Below are positions 1 through 13,756 of a stretch of 64,000 bases of DNA, piece after piece; the first letter of the stretch is position 1, and the number at the start of each line of letters is the position of its first letter. This DNA is from Prunus persica. Taxonomy: Eukaryota > Streptophyta > Magnoliopsida > Rosales > Rosaceae. The notes beneath the pieces were generated by a model. It was not told the origin of the DNA and searched no databases. It saw only the letters and a list, made by a program, of their open reading frames with translations. The DNA is taken from assembly GCF_000346465.2 (NCBI RefSeq), contig NC_034015.1, forward strand, positions 4,743,925 to 4,807,924, given 5' to 3'. Both the position numbers and the translations under genes were made by a program.

Positions 1-955
1 AAAACATGGGGAACACCATAATATGGTGGGAGGAGTCATTTGGTGAGTTTTGAGCGAAATCCAATGGCTAAAACTATGCAGTACACCAACCACTCCATTT
101 CAGAACGAACTTCGTACGAACCTGAATTATCCAATTTGATAACCAATCGATATCCAAATGAATCCAAAACTTGTGGAACATCATTATCTTGTCAAATACC
201 CAAAACTTGTGGAACATCGATATCGAATTGAGTCCAAAGGAGTCATTTGGTCGGTTTTGAGTGAAGTCCAATACCCAGAACTATACAATGCACCAACCAC
301 TCCATTTCAGAAAGAACTTCGTACGAACCTGAATTGTCCAAATTCATAGACCAATCGATATCGGATTGTGTCCAAAACTTGGGGAACATCATAATGTTGT
401 GGGTTTTGAGTGAAACCCAATCTCTAGAACTATACAACACCCCAACCACTCCATTTCAAAACGAACTTCGTATGAACCGGGATTGTCCTACACCAACTTG
501 AGGATCATCGTAATATATGGTGGGAGGATTGTCTGGTGAATTTTGAGTGAAATTCAATGGCTAAAACTATGCAATACACCAACCACTCCATTTCAGAAGG
601 AACTTCGTACGAACCTGAATTGTCCGATTTCATGGACCAATCGATATCGGATTGAGTCCAAAACTTGGGGTGCATCAAAATTTTGTGGGAGGAGTCATTT
701 CGTGAGTTTTGAGAGAAATCCAATGGACAAACCAATGCAATATACCAACCACTCCATTTCAGAACGAACTTCCTACCGATCGGTATCGGATTGAGTCCAA
801 AACCTGGGGAACATCATAATATGGTGGGAGGAGTCATTTGGTGAGTTTTGAGTGAAATGCAATGACTAAAACTATGCAATACACCAACCATTCCATTTCA
901 TAACGAACTTGATACGAACCTAAATTGTCCAATTTCAGGTACCAATAGATATCGA
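1..955 (+). repeat. 166-bp satellite array, block 1 (sense)
   Basis: About six tandem monomers of a 166-bp satellite. Landmarks in each monomer are GTGGGAGGAGTCATTTGGTG, then CAATACACCAACCACTCCAT, then GAACGAACTTCGTACGAACC, then GGACCAATCGATATCGGATT, then AAAACTTGGGGAACATCATA. One monomer near 150-245 is rearranged: a short piece containing AAAACTTGTGGAACATC is doubled and the next part of the monomer is missing. The array runs off the left edge of the window. There is no coding content; the short open frames are by-products of a stop-poor monomer. Confidence 0.95.
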
Positions 956-970
956 TTGGTCCATGAAATC
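940..970. other. head-to-head satellite inversion junction
   Basis: The array changes strand here. Sense sequence runs to CCAATAGATATC and continues directly as antisense monomer GATATCGATTGGTCCATG. The two arms share the palindrome GATATC, which is the centre of a dyad present in every monomer. No foreign DNA lies at the junction. An inversion or palindrome-mediated template switch is the simplest reading; an assembly join between two arrays is the alternative. Confidence 0.85.
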
Positions 971-3900
971 GGACAATTCAGGTTTGTATGAAGTCCGTTC
1001 TGAAATGGAGTGGTTGGTGTCTTGCATAGTTATAGAGATTGGATTTCACTCAAAACCCACCAAACGACTCCTCCCACAATACTATGATGTTCCCCACCTT
1101 TTCGACTCAATCCGATAACGATTGGTCCAAGAAATTGGACTACTATTCATGTTCATATGAAGTTCATTTTTTAATGGAGTGGTTGGTGTATTGCATAGTT
1201 TTAGCCATTGGATTTCACTCAAAACACACCAAATCACTCCTCCCAAAAAATTATGATGTTCCCCAAGTTTTGGACTCAATCCGATATCAATCGGTCCATG
1301 AAATCAGACAATTCAGGTTCGCACAAAGTTCGTTCTGAAATGGAGTGGTTGGTGTATCGCATAGTTCTAGTGATTGGATTTCACTGAAAACCCCCCAAAT
1401 GACTCCCCTCACTATTTATGATGTTCCCCAAGTTTTGGACTCAATTCGATATCGATTGGCCCATGACATCGAACAATTCTGAGTCGTACGAAGTTCGTTC
1501 TGAAATGGAGTGGTTTGGGTATTGCATAGTTTTTGGGATTGCATTTCACTCAAAACCCACTAAATGACTCCGACCACCATATTATGATGTTCCCAAGTTT
1601 TGGACTCAATCCGATATCGATTGGTCCACGAAATTGGACAATTCAGGTTCGTACGAAGTTCGTTTTGAAATGGAGTGGTTGGTGTATTGCATCGTTCCAG
1701 GGATTGGATTTCACTCAAAACCCACCAAATGACTCCTGCCACCATATTATTATGTTGCCCAAGTTTTGTACTCTATCCGATGTCGACTTGTCCATGAAAT
1801 ACGACAACTCAGGTTCGTACGAAGTTTGTTCTGAAATGGAGTGGTTGGTGTATTGCATAGTTCTAGAGATTGGATTTTACTCAAAACTCACCAAATGACT
1901 CCTCCCACAACATTATGATGTTCCCCAAGTTTTGGACTCAATCCGATATTAATTGGTCCATGAAAGTGGACAATTCAGTTTGTGCGAAGTTCATTATGAA
2001 ATGGAGTGGTGTATGTCTTGCACAGTTATGGAGATTGGATTTCACTCAAAACCCACCACATGACTCCTCCCACCATACTATGATGTTCCCCACTTTTTCG
2101 ACTCAATCTGATAACGATTGGTCCAAGAAATTGGACTACTATTTATGTTCGTATGAAGTTCGTTCTTTAATAGAGTGGTTGGTGTATTGCATAGTTTTAG
2201 CCATTGGATTCATTCAAAACTCACCAAATCACTCCTCCCAAAAAATTGTGATGTTCCCCAAGTTTTGGAATCAATCCGATATCAATTGGTCCATGAAATC
2301 GGACAATTCATGTTCGTACAAAGTTCGTTCTGAAATGGAGTGGTTGGTGTATTGCATAGTTCTAGTGATTGGATTTCACTGAAAACACACCAAATGACTC
2401 CTCCCATTATATTATGTTGTTCCCCAAGTTCTGGAGTTAATTCGATATCGATTGACCCATGAAATCGGACAATTCAGAGTTGTACGAAGTTTGTTCTGAA
2501 ATGGAGTGGTTTGTGTATTGCATAGTTTTCGAGATTGAATTTCACTCAAAACCCACCAAATGACTCCGACCACCATATTATGATGTTCCCCAAGTTTTGG
2601 ACTCTATCCGATATCGACTGGTCCATGAAATCGGACAATTCAGGTTCGTACAAAGTTCGTTCTAAAATGGAGTGGTTGGTGTATTGCAGAGTTCTACAGA
2701 TTGGATTTAACTCAAAACTCACCAAATGACTCCTCCCAGAACATTATGATGTTCAACAAGTTTTGCACGCAATGCTAAATTGATTGGTCCCTGAAATTGG
2801 ACAATTCAGGTTCGTACGAAGATCGTTTTAAAAGGAAGTGGTTGGTGTATTGCATAGCTCTAGAGATTGGATTTCACTCAAAACCCACCAAATGACTCTT
2901 GCCACCATATTATTCTGTTCCCCAAGTTTTGGACTCTATCCGATGTTGACTTCTCCATGAAATACGACAACTCAGGTTCGTGAAGTTCGTTCTGAAATGG
3001 AGTGGTCGATGTACTGCATAGTTCTAGAGATTGGATTTTACTCAAAACTTACCAAATGACTCCTCCCACAACATTATGATGTTCCCCAAGTTTTGGACTC
3101 AATCCGATATCAATTGGTCCATCAAAGTGGACAATTCAGTTTTGTACGAAGTTTAGTCTGAATTGGAGTGGTTGGTGTCTTGCATAGTTCTAGTGATTGG
3201 ATTTCACTCAAAACCCACCAGATGCCTACTCCCACCATATTATGATGTTCCCCACATTTTCGACTCAATCCGATATCGATTGGTCCAAGAAATTGGACTA
3301 CTATTCATATTCGTATGAAGTTCGTTCCATAATGGAGTGGTTGGAGTATTGCATAGTTATAGCGATTGGATTTCACTCAAAACTCACCAAGTGTTTCATT
3401 CATTAACATTATGATGTTCCCCAAGTTTTGGACTCAATCCGATGTCGATTGGTCCATGAAATTGGACAATTCAGGTTCGTACGAAGTTCGTTATAAAACG
3501 GAGTGGTTGGGGTATTGCGTAGTTTTAACCATTGGATTGTACTCAAAACTCACCAAATGACTCCTCCCACCGTATTATGACGTTCCACAGCGTTTGGACT
3601 CAATCTGATATCGATTGGTCCATGAAATGGGACAATTCATTTTTGTGCGAAGTTCGTTCTAAAAAGGCGTGGTTGGTGTGTTGCAGAGTTTTAGCCATTG
3701 CATTTCACTCAAAACTCACCAAATGACTCCTCCCACAACAATATGATGTTCCCCAAGTTTTGGACTCAATCCGATTTCGATTGGTCCATGAAATTGGACG
3801 ATTCATGTTCATACGAAGTACATTCTGAAATGGAGTGGGTGGTGTATTGCATAGTTTTGGAGATTCGATTTCACTCAAAACCCACCAGATGACTCCTTCC

Positions 3901-6900
3901 ACTATATTATGATGTTCCCCAAGTTTCAAACTCAATCCGATATCGATTGGTCCTTGAAATATGGCAATTCAGAGTCGTATGAAGTTCATTCTGAAATGGA
4001 GTAGTTGGTGTATTGCATAGTTTTAGAGATTTGATTTCACTCAAAACCCACCAGATGACTCCTCCCACTATATTATGATGTTCCGTGAGTTTTGGACTCA
4101 ATCCGATATCGATTGGTCCAAGAAATCAGACAATTCAGAGTTGTACGAAGTTCGTTCTCAAATGGAGTGGTTGGGGTGATGCATTGGTTTTGCCCTTGGA
4201 TATCGCTCAAAACTCACCAAATGACTCCTCCCACTATATTATGATGTTCCCCAAGTTTTGGACTCAATCCCACATCGATTGGTTCTTGAAATTGGACAAT
4301 TCAGGTTCGTACGAAGTTCGTTTTGAAATAGAGTGGTTGGTGTATTGCATTATTTTACCCATTGGATTTCACTCAAACCTCACCAAATGACTCCTCCCAC
4401 AACATTACGACGTTGCCCATGTTTTGGACTCAATCCGATATCGATTGGTCCACGAAATTTGACAATTCAGGACCGTACGAAGTTCGTCATGAAATGGAGT
4501 GGTTGGTGTATTCTATAGTTCTAGAGATTGGATGTCACTCAAAACCCATCACATGACTCCTCCCACCATATTATGATGTTCCCCAAGTTTTGGACTTAAT
4601 CTGATATCGATTGGTCCATGAAATTGGGCAATTCAGGTTCATAAGAAGTTCATTCAGAAATGGAGTGGTTGGTGTATTGCATAGTTCAAGATATTGTATT
4701 TCACTCAAAACCCACCAAATGACTCCTCCCATAATTTTATGACGTTCCTCAAGTTTTGGACTCAATCTGATATCGATTGGTCCATGAAATCGGACAATTC
4801 AGGTTCGTACGAAGTTCGTTCTGAAATAGAGTGGTTGGTGTATTGCATTGTTTTAGCCATTGGATTTCGCTCAAAACTCACCAAATGACTCCTCCCACAA
4901 CATTATGATGTTCCCCAAGTTTTGGATTCAATCCGAAATTGATTGGTCCATGAAATTGGACAACTCCGGTTCGTACGAAGTTCCTTCTGAAATGGAGTGG
5001 CTGGTGTATTATATAGTTTCAAAGGTTGAATTTCACTCAAGACCCACCAAATCACTCCTCCTACAATATTATGATGTTCCCCAAGTTGTGAACTCAATCT
5101 GATATCGATCGGACCATGAAATCGGACAATTCAGGTTCGTACGATGTTCCTTCTGAAATGGAGTGGTTGATGTGTTATATAGTTTTAGAGGTTGGATTTC
5201 ACTCAAAACTCACCAAATCACTCCTCCCACAATATTATGACGTTCCCCATGTTTTGGGCTCAATCCGATATCGATTGGTCCAAGAAATTGGACCATTCAT
5301 GTGCGTATGAAGTTCGTTCTCTAATGGAGTGGTTGGTGCATTGCATAGTTATAGCGATTGAAATTTACTCAAAACACAACAGATGACTACTCCTACCACA
5401 TTATGATGTTCCCCAGGTTTTGGACACAATCCGATATCGATTGGTCCATAAAAATGGACAATTCAGGTTCGTACGATGTTCGTTAAGCAATGGAGTGGTT
5501 GGTGTATTGCATAGTTTTAGGCATATGATTTCACTCAAAACTTAACAAATGACACCTCCCACCATATTATGATGTCCCCTAAGTTTTGGATTCATTCCGA
5601 TATCGATTGGTCTATGAAAATGGACAATCCAAGTTCGTAAGATGTTCGTTCTGAAATAGAGTGGTTGGTGTATTGTATAGTTCTAAAGATTGATTTCAAT
5701 AAAAACCCACCAAATAACTCCTCCCACAATATTATGATGGTCCCCATGTTTTGGACTCAATCCTATATCAATTGGTCCATAAAATTGGACAATTCAGGAT
5801 CGTACGAAGTTCGATCTAAAATGGAGTGGTTGGGGTGTTATATAGTTCTAGAGGTTGGATTTCACTCAAAACCCACCACATGACTCCTCTCACCATATTA
5901 TGATGTACCCCAAGTTTTGGACTCAATCCGATATCGATTGGTCCATGAAATTGAACAATTCAGGTTCTATGAAGTTCGTTCTGAAATGGAGTGGTTGGTG
6001 TATTGTATAGTTCTAGAGATTGAATTTCACTCAAAATCCACCAAACGACTCCTCCCACAATATTGTGATGTCCCCAAAGTTTTGGGGACAATTCAGGTTC
6101 GTACGAAGTTTGTTATGAAATGGAGTGGTTGGTGTATTGCATAGCTTTGGCAATTGGTTTTCACTCAAAACTCACCAAATGACTCCTCCCACAACATTAT
6201 GATGGTCCCCAAGCTTTGGACTCAATCCAATATCGATTGGTACATGAAATTGGACAATTCAGGTTCGTACGAAGTTCGTTATAAAATGGAGTGGTTGGTG
6301 TATTGCGTAGTTTTAGCCATAGGATTTCACTCAACACTCACCAAATGACTCCTCCCAACATATTACAATATTCCCCATGTTTTGGACTCATCCAATATCG
6401 ATTGGTCCATGAAATCGGTAAATTCAGGTTCGTACGAAGTTCGTTCTGAAATAGAGTGGTTGGGGTAGTGAACCATTCTAGAGATTGGATTGCTCTCAAA
6501 ATTCACAAAATGACTCCTCCCACAACATTATGATGTTCCCCAAGTTTTGGACTCCATCCGATATTGATTGGTCCATGAAATTGGACAATTCAGGTTCGTA
6601 CGAAGCTCGTTCAGAAATGTTGTGGTTGGTGTAGCGTATAGTTCTAGAGATTAGATTTCACTCAAAACCCACCAAATGACTCCTCCCACAATATTATGTT
6701 GTTCCCCACATTTTGGACTCAATCCGATTTCGATTGGTCCATGAAATCGAACAATTCAGGCTTGTCCGAAGTTCATTTTGAAATGGTGTGGTTGGTGTAT
6801 TGCGTGGTTTTGGCAATTGGATTTCACTCAAAACTCACCAAATGACTCCTCCCACCATGTTATGATGTTTCCCAAGTTTTGGACTCCGTCCAATATTGGA

Positions 6901-8021
6901 CCATGGTCCCTGAAATTGGACAATTCAGGTTCGTACGAAGTTCGTTATGAAATGGAGTTGTTGGTGTATTGCATAGTTGTAGAGATTGCATTTCACTCAA
7001 AAGCGACCAAATGACTCCTCCCACAATATTATGATGTTCCCCAAGTTTTGGACTCAATCCGATATCAATTGGTCCATGAAATTGGACAATTCAGGCTCGT
7101 ATGAAGTTCGTCCTGAAATGGAGTGGTTGGTGTATTGTATAGTACTAGAGATTGTATTTCACTCAAAACCCACCAAATGACTCCTCCCACTGTATTATGA
7201 TGTTCCCCAAGTTTTGGACTCAATCCGATATCGATTGGTCCACGAAATTGGACAATTCAGGTTCGTACGAAGTTCGTTATGAAATGGAGTGGTTGGTGTA
7301 TTGTATAGTTCTAGGGATTGAATTTCACTCAAAACCCACCAAATGACTTCTTCCACAATATTATGATGTTCCCGAAGTTTTGGACTCAATCCGATATCAA
7401 TTGGTCCATGAAATAGGACAATTCAGGTTTGTACGAAGTTTGTTATGAAATCGAGTGGTTGGTGTATTGCATAGTTTTAGCCATTGGAGTTCACTCAAAA
7501 CTCACCAAATGACCCCTCCCACCATATTATGATATTCCCCATGTTTTGGACTCAATCCCATATCGATTGGTCCACGAAATCGGACAATTCAGGTTCGTAT
7601 GAAGTTCGTTCCATAATGGAGTGGTTGGTGTATTGCATTGTTTTAGCCATTAGATTTCTCTCAAAATTCACAAAATGACTCCTCCCACAACATTATGATG
7701 TTCCCCAAGTTTTGGACTCCATCCGATATCGATTGGTCCATGAAATTGGACAATTCAAGTTCGTACGAAGCTCGTTCTGAAATGTTGTGGTTAGTGTATT
7801 GCATAGTTCTAGCGATTGAATTTCACTCAAAACCCACCAGATGACTCCTGCCACCATATTATGATATTCCCAAGTTTTACAATCAGTCCAATATGGATTG
7901 GTCCATGAAATTGGACAATTCAGGTTCGTACGAAGTTCGTTCGGAAATGGAGAGGTTGGTGTATTGCATAGTTCTAAAGATTGGATTCACTCAAAACTCC
8001 CCAAATGACACCTCCCACTGA
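956..8021 (-). repeat. 166-bp satellite array, block 2 (inverted)
   Basis: About 42 monomers of the same satellite in the opposite orientation (GGATTTCACTCAAAACTCAC, then CAAATGACTCCTCCCAC, then CCCCAAGTTTTGGACTCAAT). The 166-bp spacing is regular. A second monomer class, carrying CAAGAAATTGGACTACTAT in place of the usual CATGAAATTGGACAATTCA, appears near 1130, 2140, 3290 and 5290. The block ends at the assembly gap, so its true right boundary is unknown. Confidence 0.95.
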
Positions 8022-8789
8022 NNNNNNNNNNNNNNNNNNNNNNNNNNNNNNNNNNNNNNNNNNNNNNNNNNNNNNNNNNNNNNNNNNNNNNNNNNNNNNN
8101 NNNNNNNNNNNNNNNNNNNNNNNNNNNNNNNNNNNNNNNNNNNNNNNNNNNNNNNNNNNNNNNNNNNNNNNNNNNNNNNNNNNNNNNNNNNNNNNNNNNN
8201 NNNNNNNNNNNNNNNNNNNNNNNNNNNNNNNNNNNNNNNNNNNNNNNNNNNNNNNNNNNNNNNNNNNNNNNNNNNNNNNNNNNNNNNNNNNNNNNNNNNN
8301 NNNNNNNNNNNNNNNNNNNNNNNNNNNNNNNNNNNNNNNNNNNNNNNNNNNNNNNNNNNNNNNNNNNNNNNNNNNNNNNNNNNNNNNNNNNNNNNNNNNN
8401 NNNNNNNNNNNNNNNNNNNNNNNNNNNNNNNNNNNNNNNNNNNNNNNNNNNNNNNNNNNNNNNNNNNNNNNNNNNNNNNNNNNNNNNNNNNNNNNNNNNN
8501 NNNNNNNNNNNNNNNNNNNNNNNNNNNNNNNNNNNNNNNNNNNNNNNNNNNNNNNNNNNNNNNNNNNNNNNNNNNNNNNNNNNNNNNNNNNNNNNNNNNN
8601 NNNNNNNNNNNNNNNNNNNNNNNNNNNNNNNNNNNNNNNNNNNNNNNNNNNNNNNNNNNNNNNNNNNNNNNNNNNNNNNNNNNNNNNNNNNNNNNNNNNN
8701 NNNNNNNNNNNNNNNNNNNNNNNNNNNNNNNNNNNNNNNNNNNNNNNNNNNNNNNNNNNNNNNNNNNNNNNNNNNNNNNNNNNNNNNNN
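8022..8789. other. assembly gap (768 Ns)
   Basis: A run of N. It lies between antisense satellite on the left and non-satellite DNA followed by sense satellite on the right, so an orientation switch is hidden in or next to it. Any open frame across it is meaningless. Confidence 1.
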
Positions 8790-9125
8790 CAAACCACTCA
8801 TTTTGAAACAACAAGTATGTGACGACAGAAGGTCTATCTCTGTCTCTCTCATACATGTAATCACGTTACGTTCGGACCCAGGGGCACACACTCTCACACA
8901 GAGGTGAAGGGTATGTGACTCAGCTAGTAATGTTGAGCTATACGCCTAAGCACCACTCAATCCAGACACATCTTAATTATTTGTCATACAAATTTGGGCA
9001 GGAAGAATTTCAGTCCGCAGCAATGCAAATGAAGTTGGAAACCAGCGTAGAGCACGGGATTATGGGCAACAAGAATGACAAGGCATGTGATGAGTGACGA
9101 ACCAGCATTTGCAGACATGCAAGTT
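8790..9125. other. unassigned non-satellite sequence
   Basis: About 335 bp without the satellite monomer. It contains a TCTCTGTCTCTCTCATACATG stretch followed by ordinary mixed-composition sequence, and returns to satellite at about 9130. The longest open frame is about 60 codons with no recognisable motif. I see no tRNA, rRNA or known domain. It could be the right end of a mobile element whose left part is in the gap, but no terminal repeat or target duplication can be seen because the left side is missing. Confidence 0.4.
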
Positions 9126-9129
9126 AGAC

Positions 9130-10173
9130 ACCATTCCATTTCGTTAGGAACATAAATCCTCCACCCAATCGGTTAGAAAAGAACTTCGTAAGAACATAAA
9201 TAGTCCAATTTCTTGTCCCAATCGATATTGGATTGAAACCAAAACTTGGGGAACGACATTATATGGTGGGAGGAGTCATTTGATGAGTTTGGAGCGAAAT
9301 CCAATGGCTAAAACTATGCAATTCACCAACCACTCCATTTCAGAACGAACTTCGTACGAACCTGAATTGTCCGACTTCATGGACCAATCGATATGGAATT
9401 AAGTCCAAAAGTTGGAGAACATCATAATGTTGTGGGAGGAGTCATTTCGTGAGTTTTGTGTGAAATCCAATCTCTAGAACTATGCGATACACCAACCACT
9501 CCATTTCTGAGCAAACTTCGTACGAACAAGAACTATCCGATTTCATGGACCAATCGATATCGGATTGAGTCCAAAACTTGGGGAACACCATACTATTGTG
9601 GGATGAGTCATTTGATGAGTTTTGAACGAAATTCAATGGCTAAAACTATGCAATACACCAACCACTCCATTTCAGAACGAACTTCTTACGAACCTGCATT
9701 GTCCGATTTCATGGACCAATTGATCTCGGATTGACTCCAAAACTTGGGGAGCGTGATAATATAGTAGGAGGAGTCATTTGGTGGGTTTTGAGTGAAATTC
9801 AATCTCTAGAACTATGCAATACACCAACCACTCCATTTCATTACGAACATAAATACACCAACCACTCCGTTAGAAAAGAACTTCGTACGAACATAAATAG
9901 TCCAATTTCTTGTCCCAATCGATATTGGATTGTAACCAAAACTTGGGGAATGTCATTATATGGTGGGAGAAGTCATTTGATGAGTTTGGAGCGAAATCCA
10001 ATGGCTAAAACTATGCAATTCACCAACCACTCCATTTCAGAACGAACTTCGTACGAACCTGAATTGATTGACTTCATGGACCAATCGATATGGAATTGAG
10101 TCCAAAAGTTGGAGAACATCATAATGTTGTGGGAGGAGTCATTTGGTGAGTTTTGTGTGAAATCCAATCTCTA
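9130..10173 (+). repeat. 698-bp higher-order unit, two copies at the block edge
   Basis: The stretch at about 9130-9475 recurs at about 9828-10173. Shared oddities include GTTAGAAAAGAACTTCG, the variant GTTTGGAGCGAAATCCAATG and the later variant GTTTTGTGTGAAATCC. The offset is about 698 bp, which is four monomers plus a 34-bp insertion that doubles the ACCACTCC/GAAC part of a monomer. Both copies carry the insertion, so it predates the duplication. Confidence 0.7.
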
Positions 10174-13100
10174 GAACTATACAATACACTAACCACTCCA
10201 TTTCAGAACGAACTTGGTACAAACCTGAATTGTCCGATTTCCAGGACCAATCAATATCGGATTGAGTCCAAAACATGGGAGCATAATAATATTCTAGGAG
10301 AAGTCATTTGGTGGGTTTTGAGTGAAATCCAATCTCAAGAACTATACAATACACGAACCACTCCATTTCAGAACGAAGTTCTTACCAACCTGAATTGTTC
10401 AATTTCATGGACCAATCGATATCAGATTGATTCCAAAACTTGGGGAACATCGTCATATGGTGGGAGGAGTCAATTGGTTGGTTTTGAGGGAAATCCAATC
10501 TCTAGAACTATACAATACACCAACCACTCCATTTCAGAACGAACTTCGTACGAACCTCAATTGTCTAATTTCATGGACCAATCGATATCGGATTGAGTCC
10601 AAAACTTGGGGAACAACAAAATATTGTGGGAGGAGCCACGTGGTGGGTTTTGAGTGAAATCTAATCTCTAGAGCAATACAATACACAAACCACTCCCCTT
10701 CATAACGAACTTCGCATGAACCTGAATTTCCCAATTTCATGCACCAATTGATATCGGATTGAGTCCAAAACTTGGGGAACATCATAATATTGTGGGAGGA
10801 GTCATTTGGTGGGTTTTTTAGTGAAATCCAATCTCTAGAACTGTACAACACACCAACCACTACATTTTCAGAACGAACTTCACACGAACCTGAATTGTCC
10901 TGAATTGTCCAATTTCATGGACCAATCGATATCAGATTGAGTCAAAAACTTGAGGAACATCACAATATAGTGGGAGGAGTCAGTTGGTGGGTTTTGTGTG
11001 AAATGCAATTGCAAAAACTACGAAATACACCAACTACTCCATTTCAGAACAAACTTCGTTCGAACCTGAATTGTCCGATTTCATGGACCAATCAATATCG
11101 GATTGAATCCCAAACTTGGGAAACATCATAATATGGTGGGAGGAGTCATTTGGTGAGTTTTGAGTGAAATCCAATTGTTAAAACTATGCAACACACCAAA
11201 CACTCCATTTCAGAACGAATTACGTACGAACCTGAATTGTCCGATTTCAGGGACGAATCGATATCGGATTGAGTCCAAAACTTGGGGAACATCATAATAT
11301 GGTGGGAGGATTTATTTGGTGGGTTTTGAGAGAAATAAAATCTCTAGAACTACACAATACACCAACCACCCCATTTCATAAGGAACTTTGTACGAACATG
11401 AATTGTCCAATTTCATGGACCAATAGATGTTGGATTGAGTCCAAAACTTGGGGAACATCATAATATAGTGGGAGGAGTCATTTGGTGGGGTTTGAGGGAA
11501 CTCCAATCTCTAGAATTATACAACACACCAACCACTCCATATCAGAACGACCTTCGTACGAACTTGAATTGTCCCATTTCATGGACCAATCGATATCGGA
11601 TTGAGTCCAAAACTTGGGGAGCACCATAATGTTGTGAGAGGAGTCGTTTGGTGAGTTTTGAGAAATATCCAATTACGAAAACTATGCAATACACCAACCA
11701 GAATTTCGTACGAACCAGTTTTGAGAAATATCCAATATCCATTTCATAACGAACTTCGTACGAACCAGAATTGTCCGATTTCATGGACCAATCGATATCG
11801 GATTGAGTCCAAAACTTGGGGAACATCATAATATGGTGGGAGGTGTCATTTGGTGTTTTTTTTGAGTGAAATCCACTCTCTATAACTATGCAATACACCA
11901 ACTACTCCATTTCAGAACGAACTTCGTACGAACTTTAACTGTCCAATTTCATAGACCAATCAACATCGGATTGAGTCCAAAATTTGGGCAACATCATAAT
12001 GTTGTGGGACTAGTCATTTGGTCACTTTTGAGTGATATCCAATTGCCAAAACTACGCAATACACCAACCACTCCATTTCAGAACGAACTTCGTACGAACC
12101 TGAATTGTCCGATTTCATGGACCAATCGATATCGAATTGAGTCCAAAACTTGGGGAACATCATAATATTGTGGGAGGAGTTATTTGGTGGGTTTTGAGTG
12201 AAATACAATATCTAGAACTATACAATACACCAACCACTCCAAAAACCACTCCATTTCAGAACTTACTTTGTACGAACTTGAATTGTCTAATTTCATGGAC
12301 CAATCGATATCGGATGGAGTCCAAAATCTGAGGAACATCATAATATAGTCAGAGGAGTGTTGTGTTGGCTTCTTAGTGAAATCCAATCTTTAGAGCAATA
12401 CAATACACAAACTTTTCCATTTCATAATGAACTTCGTATGAACCTGAATTTCCCAATTTCATGCCCCAATCGATGTTAGATTGAGTCCAAAACTTGGGGG
12501 ACATCATAATGTTGTGGGCGGAATCATTTGGTGAGTTTTGAGTGAAATCCAAATGCCAAAACTATGCGTTTCACCAACCACTCCATTTCAGAATGAACTT
12601 CGTATGAACCTGAATTTCCCACTTGCATGGAACAATCGATATCGGATTGAGTCCAAAACTTGGGGAACATTGTAGTATTGTGGGAGGAGTCATTTGGTGG
12701 GTTTTTAGTGAAATCAAATTTCTAGAACTATACAACACACCAACCACTACATTTCAGAACGAACTTCGCAGGAACCTGAATTGTCCAATTTCATGGACCA
12801 ATCGATATCAGATTGTGTTGAAAACTTGGGGAATAGCACAATATAGTGGGAGGAGTCATTTGGTGGGTTTTGAGTGAAATCCAATTGCAAAAACTATGAA
12901 ATACACCAACCACTCCATTTCAGAACGAACTTCGCACGGACCTGAATTGTCCGATTTCATGAACCAATTGATATCGGATTAAATCCAAAACTTGGGTATC
13001 ACCATAATATTGTGGGAGGAGACATTTGGTGGGTTTTTAGTGAAATCCAACCTCTAGAACTATACAATTCGCCCACCACTCCATTTCAGAACGAACTTCG

Positions 13101-13695
13101 TACGAATCTAAATTGTCCAATTTCATGGACCAATCTATATCGGATTGAGTCGAAAACTTTGGGAACATCACAATATAATGGGAGGAGTCATTTGGTGGGT
13201 TTTGAGTGAAATCCAAATGCAAAGACTATGAAATACAGCCACCACTCCATTAGAGAACAAACTTCGTACGAACATGAATAGTCCAATTTCTTGGACCAAT
13301 CGATATCTGTTCGAGCCCAAAAGTTGCGGAACATCACAATATGGTGGGAGGAGTCATGTAGTGAGTTTTGCGCGAAATCCAATGTCCAAAACTACGAAAT
13401 ACACCAACCACCCCATTTCAGAACGAACTTTGTACGAACCTGAATTGTCCGATTTCATCGATCAATCGATATCGGATTGAATCCAAAACTTGGGGAACAC
13501 CGTAATATGGTGGAAGGAGTCATATGGTAAGTTTTGAGCGAAATCCATTGTCAAAAACAATGATGGGTGGAGTCATTTGGTGAGTTTTGAATGAAATCCA
13601 ATGGCTAAAACTATGCAATACACCACCCACTCCATTTCATAACGAACTCCGTACAAACCTGAATTGTCCAATTTCAAGGACCAATCGATATCGGA

Positions 13696-13756
13696 CTTTT
13701 TTTTTGGGGGGGAGGGGGGGAGGGGCAGAGCAGTTAAAGAATGAACCAACCCAAAG
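13696..13756 (+). other. G-tract insertion inside a satellite monomer
   Basis: The monomer is broken after CGATATCGGAC by a T-run followed by G-tracts (G7-A-G7-A-G4) and about 30 bp of non-satellite sequence ending at AACCAACCC. The satellite then resumes at GGAGTCATTTGGTG. About 30 bp of monomer is replaced. The four G-tracts could form a quadruplex. Sequencing error at the homopolymers is possible, but the following unique bases argue for a real insertion. Confidence 0.7.

Noticed and set aside
7974..8907. Open frames of 268-308 codons across 7974-8907.
   Set aside because: They are open only because the assembly gap is translated as unknown residues.
8790..9125. tRNA, rRNA or organelle-derived DNA in the unique stretch next to the gap.
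   Set aside because: No cloverleaf, rRNA core or organelle gene sequence is recognisable.
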